Shown here one piece after another: positions 22,906-35,229 of a stretch of 64,000 nucleotides of DNA. Origin of the DNA: Aporrectodea caliginosa (Eukaryota; Annelida; Clitellata; Crassiclitellata; Lumbricidae); the NCBI GenBank assembly GCA_020284085.1, contig JACEVL010000062.1, positions 649,795 to 713,794 of the forward strand, in the 5' to 3' direction. Below the pieces are notes generated by a model, which had not been told where the DNA came from, did no database searches, and saw nothing but the letters and a program-made list of their open reading frames with translations. Each line of letters starts with the position of its first letter. Position 1 is the first letter of the stretch. Made by a program: the position numbers and the translations under genes.

Positions 22906-25900
22906 CTGCTATATGGACAGCAGTTGAGTCATCAAAAGTGCTCATTGTATTCAATTGTAGCTGCTTTAAATCTGTGATATTGGTAATTAGCGTAGCTTCT
23001 CTTGTTGCTACTTGGCCTAATTCCTTCTTGGAACTTCTGTTTTGTTCCTCTTGTTGCCTGAGTACCTCGCGAAGCTTAAGGATTTCATTTTGCAAATCGT
23101 GGATTTCATCTTTATACCGTTTTATTCGAGCATCGTGTATTCTGTCCTTTTCGCTCTGTTTATGCAGGCTTGCGTCACTGTTGCGTATCGCTGTTTGGCG
23201 CATCTGCTGCTCACTTGTTAAGCTCTGTTGGAGTTCGGCGACTTGGTGTTCTAATATATTGATTCTCTTCAATAACTGTTTCTCTGTAGCTTTCAACTCG
23301 TTCGTTTTATTTTTGACGGAGACCTTAAGTTTCTGTATTGCATCATTCTGTGATTCCTTTTCCATTGTTTTCGTGTATGTTGACTGTTTATCTATTGTAT
23401 CTATCCATTGTATTAGATGCTCTAACTCTAACTGTGTAAGGCTTAGTTTATGTTCTAACCGCTGCTTTAAGCTTGTCTCATCTCCATGCTTTATCAATGC
23501 TGCTTTTAATTGCTCTTCGACTTTGTTAGTGCATTCTTTCTGTTGTGTCAACGCAACTTTCAGATCCTGTATATGACTTTCTAATTCTTGAACTCTCGCA
23601 TTAAGTTGTTTCTCACCATTCTTGAGTAACTGTACATTTTCCATTAATTTGTCCCGATCACTAGCGAACTCTTTGGCTAATTTTCGATGATTGCTCTCTT
23701 CATTTATCAATCTCTGCCTGAGCTCGTTTATCTGCTGACCCGATTCTTCGATTGTCTGCAACGATTGTTTGTCTTTATCTCTCAATTCTTTTGTTGTCTT
23801 GATGATCGAAACTTTGATTTTCTTTATTATGCTATTCTCTGATTTTCCTTCCATCGTCCTCTGATCTTCTGTTGGTTGTATATCTTCTCTATCCAACCAC
23901 TTTATTAGATTTTGCAACTCCCGCAGTAAGGGTGTATCGTCTTCTTGCTTCTTGTCAGCCAAGTATTGACCCTCTTGTTGCCTTAGTACTTCGCGAAGCT
24001 TAAGGATTTCATTTTGCAAATTGTAGGTTTTTTCGTTAATCTGTTTTAATTGAGCTTCATGTATTCTGTCTTTTTCCTTTAACTGTTTATGCAGGTTTGC
24101 GTCATTATTGCTTAACGATATTTGGTGTATCTGCTGCTCACTTGTTAAACTCTGCTGGAGTTCGGTTACTTGGTGCTCTAATTCTTGAACTTTGGCAATA
24201 AGTTGTTTCTTGTCATTCTTGAGTAACTGCATATTCTGCATTAATTTGTCTCGTTCACTTTCTAATTTTCGCTGGTTTTCCTCTTCAGTGGCCAGTCTCT
24301 GCTGAAGCACGGTTATATGCCGGTCCGATTCTTCGGTTGTTTGCAACAATTGTTTTTCTTTATTTTTCAACTCTCTTGTTGTCTCGATGATCGAATCTTT
24401 GATTTTCTTTATTATGCTATTCTCTGATTTTCCTTCCATCGTCATCTGATCTTCTGTTGGTTGTACATCTCCTCTATCCAACCACTTTATTAGATTTTGC
24501 AACTCCCGCAGTAAGTGTGTATCGTCTTCTTGCTTCTTGTCAGCCAAGTATTGACCTTCTTGTTGCCTTAGTACTTCGGGCAGCTGAAGAATTTCATTCT
24601 GCAAATCGTTGATTTCTTTGTTAAGCTCTTTTTCTCGAGCTTCCAATATTCTGTCCTTTTCCCTTAACTGTCTATGCAGATTTGCGTCACTGTTGCGTAA
24701 CGATATTTGGTGCATCTGTTGCTCACTTGTTAAGCTCTGCTGGAGTTCGGATACTTGGTGCTCTAAGTCACTGATTCTATTAGATAGCAGTTTCTCTGTA
24801 GCTTTCAACTCGTTCGTTTTCTTTTTGATTGAGACCTTAAGTTTCTGTGCTGTATGATTCTGTAATTCCTCTTCGATTGTTTTCTTGTCTGTTGACTGTT
24901 TATCTATTGAATCTATCCATTGTATTAGATGCTCTAACTCTAACTGTATAAGACTTAGTTCATTCTTGTACGTCACGGAATGTTCTAGCCGCTGCTTTAA
25001 GCTAGTATAATCCTCATTCTTTATAAATGCTGTTTTTAATTGCTCTTTGACGTTGTTATTGCATTCTTTCTGCTGTGTCAACGCGTCTTGCTCATCGTAT
25101 ATTTGACTTTCTAATTCTTGAACTTTGGCATTCAGTTGTTTTTTGTCATTCTTGAGTAACTGTACATTTTCCGTTAATTTGTCTCGTTCACTTGCAACCT
25201 CTTTGTCTAATTTTCGCTGATTTGCCTCTTCATTTGCCAATCTCTGCCGAAGTTCGGCTATTTGCTGTCCCGATTCTCCATTTGCCTGCAACAATTGCTT
25301 CTCTTTATCTCTCAACTCTTTTCTTGTCTTAATGATCGAAGCTTTTATTTTCTTTATTATACTATTCTCTGATTCTCCTTCTGTCGTCACCTGATCTTCT
25401 GTTGGTTGTCTATTTCCTCTTTCTATCCACTTTATCAGATTTTTCAATTTCTGCAGTACGCCTGTATCGTATTCTTGCTTCCTGTCAGCCAAGCATTGTC
25501 CTAAACGTTGCTTTGAATCTGTCAATTCAGCAGTTAGATGAGATTCCCTTCTCAGTGTCGCTTCTATTTGCCCTTGGGTAGTCCTATTCGACTCACGCTG
25601 CTGCTTCAGATCTTCATTTAGTTGGTCAATTTGACTTTCCAATTTCTGAAGTTTATCAGCATCTTGTTTTTCTCTAACCAAGGATGCACGTTCTTTCTCT
25701 GCAACGTCACTGCTTTTCACCTGATGACTTAGTTCATGTTCTAACCGCTGCTTCAAGCTTGTCTCATCCCCAAGCTTCACCAATGCTACTTTTAACTGCT
25801 CTTTGACGTTGTTATTGGATTCTTTCTGTTGTGTCAACGCATCTTGCAGATCGTGTATATGACTTTCTAATTCTTGAACTCTCGCATTAAGTCGTTTCTC

Positions 25901-28900
25901 ACCATTTTTGAGTAACTGTATATTCTGCGTCAATCTGTCTCGTTCACTTACAACCTGTTTGTCTAATTTTTGCTCATTTGCCTCTTCATTTGCCAATCTC
26001 TCCCGAAGTTCGGTTATTTGATGGCCCGATTCGTCGATTGTCTGCAACAATTGTTTCTCTTTATCTCTCAACTCTTCTGTTGCCTTGATGATTGATGCTT
26101 TGATTTTCCATATAATGCTATTCTCTGATTCTCCTTCCATCATCATCTGATCTTCTGTTGGTTGTATATCTCCTCTATCCAACCACTTTATTAGATTTTG
26201 CAACTCCCGCAGTAAGGGTGTATCGTCTTCTTGCTTCTTGTCAGCCAAGTATTGACCCTCTTGTTGCCTTAGTACCTCGCGAAGCTTAAGGATTTCATTT
26301 TGCAAACCGTGGATTTCATCGTTAAGCTGTTTTACTTGAGCTTCATGTATTCTGTCCTTATCCCTTAGCTGTTTATGGATGTTTGCGTCATTAATGCATA
26401 ACGATTCTTTGTGCATCTGCTGTTCACTTGTTAAACTCTGCTGGAGTTCGGTTATTTGGTGTTCTAACTCTTGAACTCTGACATTAAGTTGTTTTTCGCC
26501 ATCACTGAGTAACTGTATATTCTGCATTAAATTGTCTCGTTCACTATCAAACTCTTTCTGTAATTTTCGCTTGTTTGCCTCTTCAGTTTCCAGTGTCTGC
26601 AGAAACAAGGTAATTTGGTGGCCCGATTCGTCGATTGTCTGCAATAATTCTTTCTCTTTATTTTTCAACTCTTTTGTTGTCTTGATGATCGACGCCTTGA
26701 CTTTCTTTGTTATACTATTCTGCGACTCTCCTTCGTTCGTTATCTGATCACCTGTTGGCTGTCTATCTCCTCTGTCTATCCACTTTATGAGATTTTCTAA
26801 ATCGCGCAATACGCCTCTATCGTCTTCTTGCTTCTTGTCAGCCAGCCCTAAACGCTGCTTCGAATCTGTCAATTCAGCAGTTACATGAGATTCTCTTCTC
26901 AGTGCCGCTTCTAATTGCCCTTGGGTAGCCTTATTCGACTCCTGCTGTTGCATCAGATTTTCTTTTAGATAATCAATTTGACTTTCCAAATCTTGAATTT
27001 TATCAGCACCTTGTTTTTCTCTAGTCAAGTATGCGTGTTCGTTCTTTGCAACGCTACAGCTTTTCAACTGAAACGCCATCAGTTCACTTGAATCTCGTGA
27101 TTTCAGTTCTGCCATCTGGTGGTTCAATTCCTCATTCCTATTGATCAACAGTCTTTCGTTTTCTGACAATTCTTTTGTTTTTTTGATTATCGAAACTTTT
27201 AATTTCTCTATAATGCCATTCGCTGAGTGAGATCTTGTCACCGTCTGAAATTCTGGTCGTTGTGTATCGATTCGTTCGATCCAAGATATTAACTGTTCTA
27301 GCTGATGATTCTGTCGTTTTTCGTTTTGCAGCTGCTGTGTTAGCCTCTTTTGAATGTCGGCGTTTGATTCCTGCTGCTCTTTTAACGCTGCCTCCCACTG
27401 CTCCTTCTCTATTTTGAACTGCTTCAGCAAATCACAGCATAGCTCTTTCTCTTGCCCCCATTCAAACTTTTCCTTCAAAAGTTTTAATAACTGACTTTTG
27501 CTCTTTTCGTGTTGCTTGTGTGTAGCATTTGTCTGGCTTTCTAGCCGTTTAATTTGTCTTATTAACTGCTCTTCTTTTTCATCCCGTATTATTTCTTTCT
27601 TGGTGTAATATTCTTCTATTTCTTTCATTTGGTCTAACAACTTCTGTTGCTTATTCACAAAATGCACCTGATGAATAATCGAGCCTCCATTCATTGTTTG
27701 CTTAGTTGCTGATATTCTGCGTGTTGGAGATATTATATTTGTCTTGAGTAATTTAGGCTTACTTTTAGCCTTAGCTATTTGTAATTCATCAGCAAACCTA
27801 TCTCTTTCCTTTTTCAAGTTTACGCATTCCCGTTTTTGTTCCTTTAAATTGGTTTCCATCCGAATATTTTCTTCACTAATCCTATTTATAATATCCTTAA
27901 GCCCTTTTTCATTCGCCATCCATTCCCTTTGTTCCCGTAATAACTTCTGTATGCATTGTTCTTTCTCTTCCAATTCACGACGATTGTCTAAGTCTGCCAT
28001 AGATGTATTATTCCTTGCAAATAAAGCATTGCTATTCTGTGTGTGATATACAAGGCTCTCTTGTTCGTACGAATGGCGCCAAGTTTCGTGCAACTTGTGT
28101 AGCTCCGTCGCAATATTACAGATGTTGCTACGTATACACCCTCTGGTTGTAATCTCCTCGTAGAAACGCTCCACATACTCTTTCCATGAACCGAAGCATG
28201 TGCTTGTTTCACGACGCTTAACAATATCCCTACTTTTGCTGCTTGATGGTGATGGTGACCGTATCTTTGCATATCTACCTGCCTTCACGCTTCCTCTGCT
28301 GTCTGATCTAGCTCGTGAACGGTACATTTGATTCACATTGGCAGCTGCGGTTCTTCCTTCACGCTCTGTCTCGCAGAGGTTGTTCTGAGCTCTGTTATAG
28401 GCGAGACAAGATATGACTCCGTTCAAGTAGCTGTCAATCATGTGGCGCAGGTCATTCATAGCTAAGGCGACGTTAACCACTCGATGAGTGCGATGCTCTG
28501 TTTTGGTGCACAATTCGCATATGACTCGTGTGCATTTGTTGCAGTAGTTGTTGAACTTAAGCATGTGCTTTTGGCACATACGCTGCATCTTATCACTGGC
28601 ATAGCCTTGGCGACTTTCTTCCAGACAAACTCTGCCAGTTTGAGCACGGCTCTTAATGCTCTGGCCGATTTGCGTTGTAGACCTACCGCCACCATAATCG
28701 TGCCTGCGGTAAGCCTGATGGGATCGATCAGCTGCAGTGCAAGGATCATAACCTTCAGTTCGTTCAAAACTAGCTATTTGTAGGATCGAGCTCAAAGCGT
28801 CCGCAGTTGCAATTATTCTGTCGAGATATTCATTTGTTGGTACAGCAGCGACTCCCTGATTCGGGATTTCAAAATCAATTCTGCACATTCGACAGTGAGG

Positions 28901-29074
28901 AGTCACACCGCTCTGTAAATTCTGTGTAGTACTTTCATTGAGGCAATTGAGACAGAATGAATGAAAGCAAGGAAGAATCCTTGGATTGGTAAACGTCCTT
29001 TGGCAGAGGCTGCAAATCGCTATACAACGAAATTGCTTTTCTAATGCTGTTACAGTTTCTTTAGCGACATCCAT
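22906..29074 (-). CDS. TRIM-USP gene A, exon 1: RING, B-box, very long coiled coil
   Basis: Encodes about 2,056 residues from the ATG at 29072-29074. The RING uses C21, C24, C36, H38, C41, C44, C61 and C64; the B-box uses C167, H170, C178, C181, C186, C189, H194 and H197. This is the TRIM-type E3 ligase arrangement. From about residue 360 the chain is almost entirely coiled coil, rich in Glu, Lys, Gln and Leu. It contains eight copies of a unit with an L-I-x-W-I/L-D/E-R core followed by an NSIIKKIKxSIIK-like core; anchors lie near 27275, 26776, 26179, 25423, 24913, 24477, 23896 and 23400. The frame stays open to a GTGAGT donor and stops 17 codons later, so it must splice to exon 2. The ATG context and N-terminus are shared with copies B and C. 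Likely cytoplasmic, self-associating; substrates unknown. Confidence 0.92.
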
Positions 29075-29101
29075 GGCTTCAAAATAGCAACAACAATTAG
29101 G

Positions 29102-29120
29102 TCACTTTCACTTTCACTTC
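29102..29120 (-). promoter_or_regulatory. IRF/ISRE-like motif upstream of TRIM-USP gene A
   Basis: The minus strand reads GAAGTGAAAGTGAAAGTGA, 27 bp before the start codon. Tandem GAAAGTG is the binding pattern of interferon-regulatory-factor proteins. The motif is identical in gene B (45961-45979) while surrounding bases differ. So near the ATG, it may lie in the 5' UTR or next to the transcription start; function is inferred only. Confidence 0.5.
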
Positions 29121-30939
29121 AAGCTCGTAGCCGTCCGACAGTTAGCTGTCTCTCGTTCAAATATTAAGCCTAAGTTTTCGTGATAGTACATTAGACTTTC
29201 TCTAAGCACCAATTACCAAATCACTTGCAGATAATCGACTACTTAGGCTGTTTGCTCGACAAACATAAACACTGGTAACAAGAGATATTGAACGCTTTCA
29301 CAACTGTATAATTCCTTTTCGGAAAGCCTAACCGAAACGTCGCGCTACACGTAGGATACTGCTACGGCCACAAGTGTAACAATGGACCATAGAGATCGGT
29401 GTTGCAATGGGTAGACCTAAACTTAGCGACTAATTCTATAGCGCAGCGCATTCTCTGCCCGACTCAACTAAGCGCTCAGTTACCAGACGACTATATGGAA
29501 GCAAAATGTGCTAACTGAACTTCAAGAAAAGTTAAAGCCCGGAATACTCCTAGCCAAGCCTATAAACTAATGTAGTAATTACTACATGTAAGACATATGG
29601 GTAAAGTGAGTGGTGAACTACGGCGTTACTACGCGATTCAAGTATGTTTGTGGAGAACTTGTTTACATGGACAATATGGTGAACATTAGGCCCATAAAAG
29701 AAGGCAATCGTCGAATAATTATGCGACGTAAAAAATTGCCTGTGGAATTTTAAAATACAGGATTGGATTTAATATCAGAAACAACATATGAAGTGGGGCG
29801 ACATTTGTCAATAAGTGCCAAACAAATATACAATTATTTTCACGACTTACATGTTATTTAGACTCCTTGGGATAGACCATCTATAATATCTAAGCTTACA
29901 TTGATATTGATGGCCCATGATGAGACAGACCCTAAATTCAGTGGCGTGAGGGGACAGTGAGGGACTGTCCCCTCAAGTTTTGGCTGAGGCCTAGCTGCCC
30001 CCAGGCAAATACCTGGCCCCGAAAAAATCTGCCCCGAAAGTTATGTACCGATTTTCGATTCTGCCTATACCTAAATCTATATAGATAAACCTAAATCTAT
30101 ATAAATAACCCCTAAATCTAAAGCCAATAGATATCGATGGGAGATACCCTAAATCTAACGACAAGTTTCAAAGCGTTTTCAATTCTATGCTCGACTTAAC
30201 TGCGAGCAGTTACCAGACGACTACGGGCACACAGATTTCAGATCTTTCTTTTTTTCAAAAATGTTTTATTGTGACCGCACATACAGATCAAGGCAAATAC
30301 AAATGAATTTTCAAAAACAAAACTGGCAACAAAGAAAGACCCAGAAGGGATATGATCCCGCTAATTGGGACACCTATTTACTAAGTGATAAATCTCTTGA
30401 ATGAAGCAGCACAGTTGACGCCTTGAGTGCACAATAGTTTGACTATACAGATGGACTGATATGCAAAAGTTAGAAGAAGAAAAACTAAGAAGAAAAGAGA
30501 CAAAAAAAGCAAAACTTAATAATGTATTGGCAAATGCATGCAAGGCTAATAACTCTACTTTCCAAGTGCTAATTAGAATCACCGCTAACTAAATGCGCGC
30601 GTAGCATTCTCTTAAAACCTTGAAGATTAAGTGCTTGCTGGATGGAGGCAGGAATTCTGTTCCAAACACCAGGACCAGTAAATTTAATAGAATATCTATA
30701 TTGCGGTAACATTTAGAATTCCTAGTAAAACAGGGGTGGATATCCGAACCAAGCGGGAAGAATCCTCCTATGTTCAAGGGTTAAAGGTCATGAACAAATC
30801 GATACATGAAGTCAATTATCTGAAATGTTTTCATCTGATGAAATTTAAGTAATTTAAATTCTTTGAATATTGGATCATCTGCCCACAAGTCACGAGCCGT
30901 TGGTCGAGGTGGTGGTGTTGGAATACTAATTAGGGAGGG
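29121..30939. other. 5' flank of gene A and degenerate repeat material
   Basis: 29121-29700 is related to the 5' flanks at 3370-3870 and 45980-46600. Around 29440-29500 and again 30170-30235 the same AGTTACCAGACGACTA-containing block occurs, a local duplication with 0.7 kb between. 29939-30060 begins CAGTGGCGTGAGGGGAC and looks like a hAT end without a partner. 30065-30125 holds CCTAAATCTATATA repeats. No gene supported. Confidence 0.45.
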
Positions 30940-32187
30940 CAGGGGCGTCCATCCCATGGGGGGAATGAAGCAGAAATCTTCATAGCCTTTTCAGGGGGAA
31001 TTATTTTTTTAGTACATTAAACATCTCTTTTCACGGACTACTCAAGTGATTGGACTTTCTAGGTGATTGTATACTTGCATATCTTACACTTACAGCAAGT
31101 GTTTCAGATTACTGGTCCCTGTTCAAGAATCTTGCAATCAACCTCTGCAGACATGGCAGTTGTGTCTCAGCTGATACGTCAGTGCAGTCAGAAACTGATC
31201 AGAGACGATGAACATTCATGACAGCACAACTATTTGCAAGGACCTACGAATTTCATGCAAACTTTCCGGTTCATCGAGCAAGACTACCACCCATGCAACA
31301 TGACGAGGAAACTCAGAAAAGTAGCCTACAGTAGAGTATAAATGTGGTGCTCAGTAGCACAGACCACTATCGTATTGGTGTTTACTGTACAATACTAAAT
31401 AATGTTGCCTGTCAAATAAAGGACTTTTCCATGATTACATGCTAGGTATTTTTTAAGAAATGGATCATTTTACGCCTAGGTAGTTGATAACAGAGGATCA
31501 CTTGTGTAACTTGTGCAAACCGAGCTCCGAGTTTCGACGAGCATATCCCGCCGTGCATGTGCCTCTTAATGAATTGATTGCCGATGATGGGCAACTGGAA
31601 CTGATTCACATAGATGATGCAGGGACAGGCAGTTACGATGATGTCGACAGGACAGTGGATTGAAAGCAGTTATGTTAACCCATTGCGTGTGATGTGGCAA
31701 CTTTCAGACCACTGTCACCAGCTTGTACAAAATCATAGTCTCCCTTGCGGTGACCAGCTGCTAAGCCGAGTCGGTGCTGAGTCGCATCCGCTTGTGAAAA
31801 ATCGACTGAGATCAACTATGGTTGATGACTGGTTTGCACCTCTGACAGTATCAGCCTGTAAATGAAACGCTACTCAATCACTGAAACTGGACGAAATTGT
31901 TGATCGCTTGGCTACGCATTCTGCTGCTCTAAAGAAGCACCTATTGTAATTTTAGTATGCCTCTGTCTGTACACAGGCCTTCATATCTTATAATGCATAA
32001 TGTTGCTTTATTAGTGAACTAAAAGTTAAAGAATTTAACATCAAAATTATGCTTCAAATTTCGATAATCGAGATTTTCTCTTTTGTCGACAGTCGACCAA
32101 TCGTCTGGTGCCATCGTCGTGGTGGGGGGCGAATCTGATGACAAGAGGGGAATGCTTCATAGGTGTACGGGGGGATGGACGCCTTTG
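30940..32187 (+). mobile_element. hAT-like element with transposase fragment, 1,248 bp
   Basis: Target duplication AGGGAGGG (30932-30939, 32188-32195). Termini CAGGGGCGTCCATCC and, reversed, CAAAGGCGTCCATCC. The frame at 31614-31865 (YVNPLRVMWQLSDHC ... VDDWFAPLTVS) and surrounding debris to about 31950 may be a transposase remnant, but I cannot assign it firmly. The shorter element at 47869-48327 has the same two ends in inverse orientation and is a deletion derivative of this family. Confidence 0.82.
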
Positions 32188-32929
32188 AGGGAGGGTACCC
32201 CTTTTCAAACACTTAACTTAGCGTCAAGCCAAGTCACCGTAAGAGCTAGTATGAAGACATGGAGTTGAATTAATATAACCCCTACATCATCTAGTTTATA
32301 CAGTATACTTCTGTACTCTGCAGTTCAAGTGCACAGTGGTAAATTGAGAAACAGCATTTAGTTTTGAGGCCATAGAATCAGGTGTAGAATAGTAACTGTC
32401 ACAAGTTAAACCATCAAAGAGGTTAATATCACAGTCTGTATCGCTATTATTTAGAAAGGGGTGGCCATCGCAGTCATCAGGGAAAATATCCAGCTTCCTG
32501 CCACCATCAAGCTCAGAATTAGAATTATTATCGCATACAGTGTTTAAGAAATCCTTACTGTTTAAGATGCAGTTGAATGGAAATAAATCGATTAAACAAT
32601 GTTTACACACCCAAGATTCAACAGGTGCACATGAACAACGTTCCTCTATATAGGCAAATACTTGAGATGACACTCATTCTAACACTCCATGCAAGTAATA
32701 GCCATGGACAGTTCATTTATATTAGGCGAACATAAGCAACAGTCCCACCAAACAAAATGCAATTTTCGACAACAATTAGAGATTTTTCGAAATCAAACGG
32801 CTAGACAGCCCCACAAATGCTATACACAAGCAATACAAAAAAGAAAAGTCAGTTATCAGAAAATTTGAAGGAAAGTTTGAATAAGTGCATTAGAAAGAAT
32901 AAGCTTATGTCTTGCCATGAAGAAATTCT

Positions 32930-33185
32930 TCTGCATTCCAGTAAGGCATTCTAATGGGATAGAGAAATAATTTTCTTTTACATAATGGACAAGGCATTTT
33001 TTCCAGATTTCTTGTTAGATTTTGACCCAATATCTTCAAGGAATTTGACGCAGAACGTATGTATGCAACACAATAATCAAGGATCTGTAAATGTCTGAGT
33101 ACATAATAATGCTACATTTGGCAATATCCTTCAATTGTTGTTGAAGTTTGATGTTATTAGTCTCATTCAAAACCATTTTCACTTT
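32930..33185 (-). pseudogene. Small TRIM gene, decayed copy 3 (RING remnant)
   Basis: Minus-strand sequence below a CGAAAGTGAAAATGG start aligns with copies 1 and 2. The order Q-L-K-D-I-A-K-C-S, then a degenerate YLDPRTLLCIHTF region, then GSKSNKKS and a PCP-like end is still traceable. Most zinc ligands are gone and the frame is broken. It sits left of unit B, as copies 1 and 2 sit left of unit A. 32200-32930 shows no other feature; a 125-codon minus frame at 32296-32673 is unrecognised. Confidence 0.6.
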
Positions 33186-33747
33186 CGTACAGTGATATTT
33201 TCGTTAACGTTAAGTAAAATTAGCACTGAAAATATTGATTTTATTTATGTATAACTGTAACGTTAACTGAAATTATGTTAAGGACGAAAATTGAAATAGA
33301 ACGAAAATTAAACATATTGAACGAGAATTAGAATAAAAACGAAAATTAGTTTTCGAACGGAAATTAATAACAAACATTGCAAAATGCAGGTGCTGGTTTT
33401 TCTGATGGAGTTGGGTTAACTTCTAAAAGGTACGCATGTACCCTATGACTCTTGAAATTTTAGTATCTGTGGGTTAGCACGTGCTTCTATGTGTAGTTTA
33501 TATTTAAGCCCCGTAACACTGAAGCATATTTTATTCAATAAGTTTCTTTTTTACTTCCAGGCCAATATTTGTAACTCTAGCAAAAACGCTTTAATTAGGC
33601 CTAGTTACAACCTTCTCTCAAAAAGCGAAAACAACAGTGTTGTGTTCTCCGCATTTGGTCACTGGTCCAAAGCAGTGGCGTAACAACCTAGCCGGGGGCC
33701 CTTGGACATTCTAAGCTTGTGGGCCCTTACCCATTATGTATCTACAT

Positions 33748-34075
33748 CAGAGATGGCCAACCCGCGACCCGCGGGCCATATGTGGCCCGCTGGCTGTTGA
33801 TTGACGGCCCGCACGACCCCGTTGTAAATAAATTTTTTGGTCTTATTCTATGCCTGCTTAGTCGTACAATGGGCCTACTACTACAACATTGCATAGGCTA
33901 GTAGTGATGTGTAAAACACCAAAAATTTTGTGTTGTAGTTCTAATGACATAGTGTAGTCGTAGGCTACCTGATTTTGAAAAAAAATTAATATGAAATAAA
34001 CATTTGTTTTTCTTTCCAGCCTGTGAGGACAAACACTATAGTGGCCCGTAGGCCAAAAAAGGTTGGCCACTTCTG
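33748..34075. mobile_element. Nested hAT-like MITE, 328 bp
   Basis: Target duplication ATCTACAT (33740-33747, 34076-34083). Termini CAGAGATGGCCAACC and, reversed, CAGAAGTGGCCAACC differ at two bases. Subterminal CCCGCGGGCC-like motifs recur. It is inside 33673-35167 and so is younger. Confidence 0.9.
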
Positions 34076-34147
34076 ATCTACATGTATGTACGTAAATATT
34101 TGAACATTTATAATTATAGCGCCATTTCATGATATATATACTCAGAG

Positions 34148-34529
34148 CAGGGCTGCAGAGGTGCAAAAAACCAAGTTTTTCAAAATGAAAAGTTGTTTTG
34201 GGGTTTTTTGATTTTTTATTTTTGGGTTTTCTCTTGTTTTGTTTTTTAAGATTCCCTATTTGGGATCATAAAACTCATAAAAATGGCGTAGGCCTAATGC
34301 CGTTCAAATCATCAGGTGCATATAAATGAAATTACCTAAAACAGTAGAACCGTACAATATCATAAAACGAGATTAACAACGACCATACAACAATTGCCAA
34401 GAGAGTTGAAGAGACGCAAATTTTCTCATTTCTAATTTCAAATTTGTTAAAAACCAAAAATCCGAAATTTGCGTTTTATTGGTTTTTTGGGTTAAAAAAC
34501 AAAAGAAAACAAAGCCTTTAACAGCCCTG
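34148..34529. mobile_element. Possible hAT-like MITE, 382 bp, TSD not found
   Basis: Begins CAGGGCTG and ends CAGCCCTG, with T-rich GGTTTTTTG runs on one side and AAAAAACAAAAG on the other (long imperfect inverted repeat). Flanking octamers ACTCAGAG and ATGTTAAA do not match, so the call is tentative. Confidence 0.4.
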
Positions 34530-35229
34530 ATGTTAAATGTCATTACGAACGAATATATATTACAACTGTTATCAAAACAGTGCACAGTAAGCTGAAAGAG
34601 CCACCAGTGCCTACACAGTAATGTAGTGAACATGTCTAGACTGCATAGTCTGTAGTTCCTCACGAATTTAGCCATTCTAGCTTTCTGTTCGCAAATGTGT
34701 CTATCAAGTCCCTTTCGGCATTTAAGAAGCTGAAAGGGGCATTAGAACAGAAATTCGTCAAGAGCTGCAGACTTGTGGAATGGTTTGGATGTGGGCACAA
34801 ACACAGCTTTTAACAGGAAGCTAGGAAAATTGGGCTAAAATGGATAAAATTAAGTAGGCTATGTTCAAAGTTAAATTTCAGTGGTTTTAAAACAGACTTA
34901 AAAACACTTTTAAAACACTTAAAACTCTTGTTGTGTTAAGTCGTCAATATTAAAATTATGAAATTCGCTAGATGTGTTTTTTTACATCATGTAACTGAAA
35001 AGCATTATTGACATAATGTGACTTTTCTCTAATAATTATTGTCACAGAAAAACGGACAAAAGTGCATTAAATTTTTCAGTTTTAAAAGCTTGGGGGCCCT
35101 TTGGACCTCGGGGGCCCCTGGACTTTTTCCACCCTCGTTATATGGCTGTTAGCCTGTTACGCCACTGGTCCAAAGCCTTGGATTTCGCTGCCCAATTCAG
35201 TTCATTCTATCAATTCTTTGATTAGTAAT

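Larger units (their letters stand above)
33673..35167. mobile_element. hAT-like element, 1,495 bp, perfect TSD, with nested MITE
   Basis: Target duplication GTCCAAAG (33665-33672, 35168-35175). The inverted termini CAGTGGCGTAACA are perfect over 13 bp. Subterminal GGGGCCC motifs occur at both ends. No transposase recognised. Another element (33748-34075) and a possible third (34148-34529) lie inside. Confidence 0.9.

Noticed and set aside
22869..23576. 235-codon plus-strand frame antisense to the coiled coil of gene A
   Set aside because: The complement of Glu/Lys/Gln-rich codons is low in stops; the frame has no domain and no counterpart of similar length in gene B.
23396..27290. Regularly spaced repeats suggesting a CRISPR-like array
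   Set aside because: Spacing is 500-950 bp and the repeats are in-frame coiled-coil units; animal DNA.
28462..28767. Separate small genes overlapping the RING exons (also 27988-28272, 45366-45599)
   Set aside because: They are out-of-frame shadows; zinc ligands and paralogue alignment support only the main frame.
34148..34529. Firm hAT call from CAGGGCTG ends
   Set aside because: No target duplication; kept only as a low-confidence feature.
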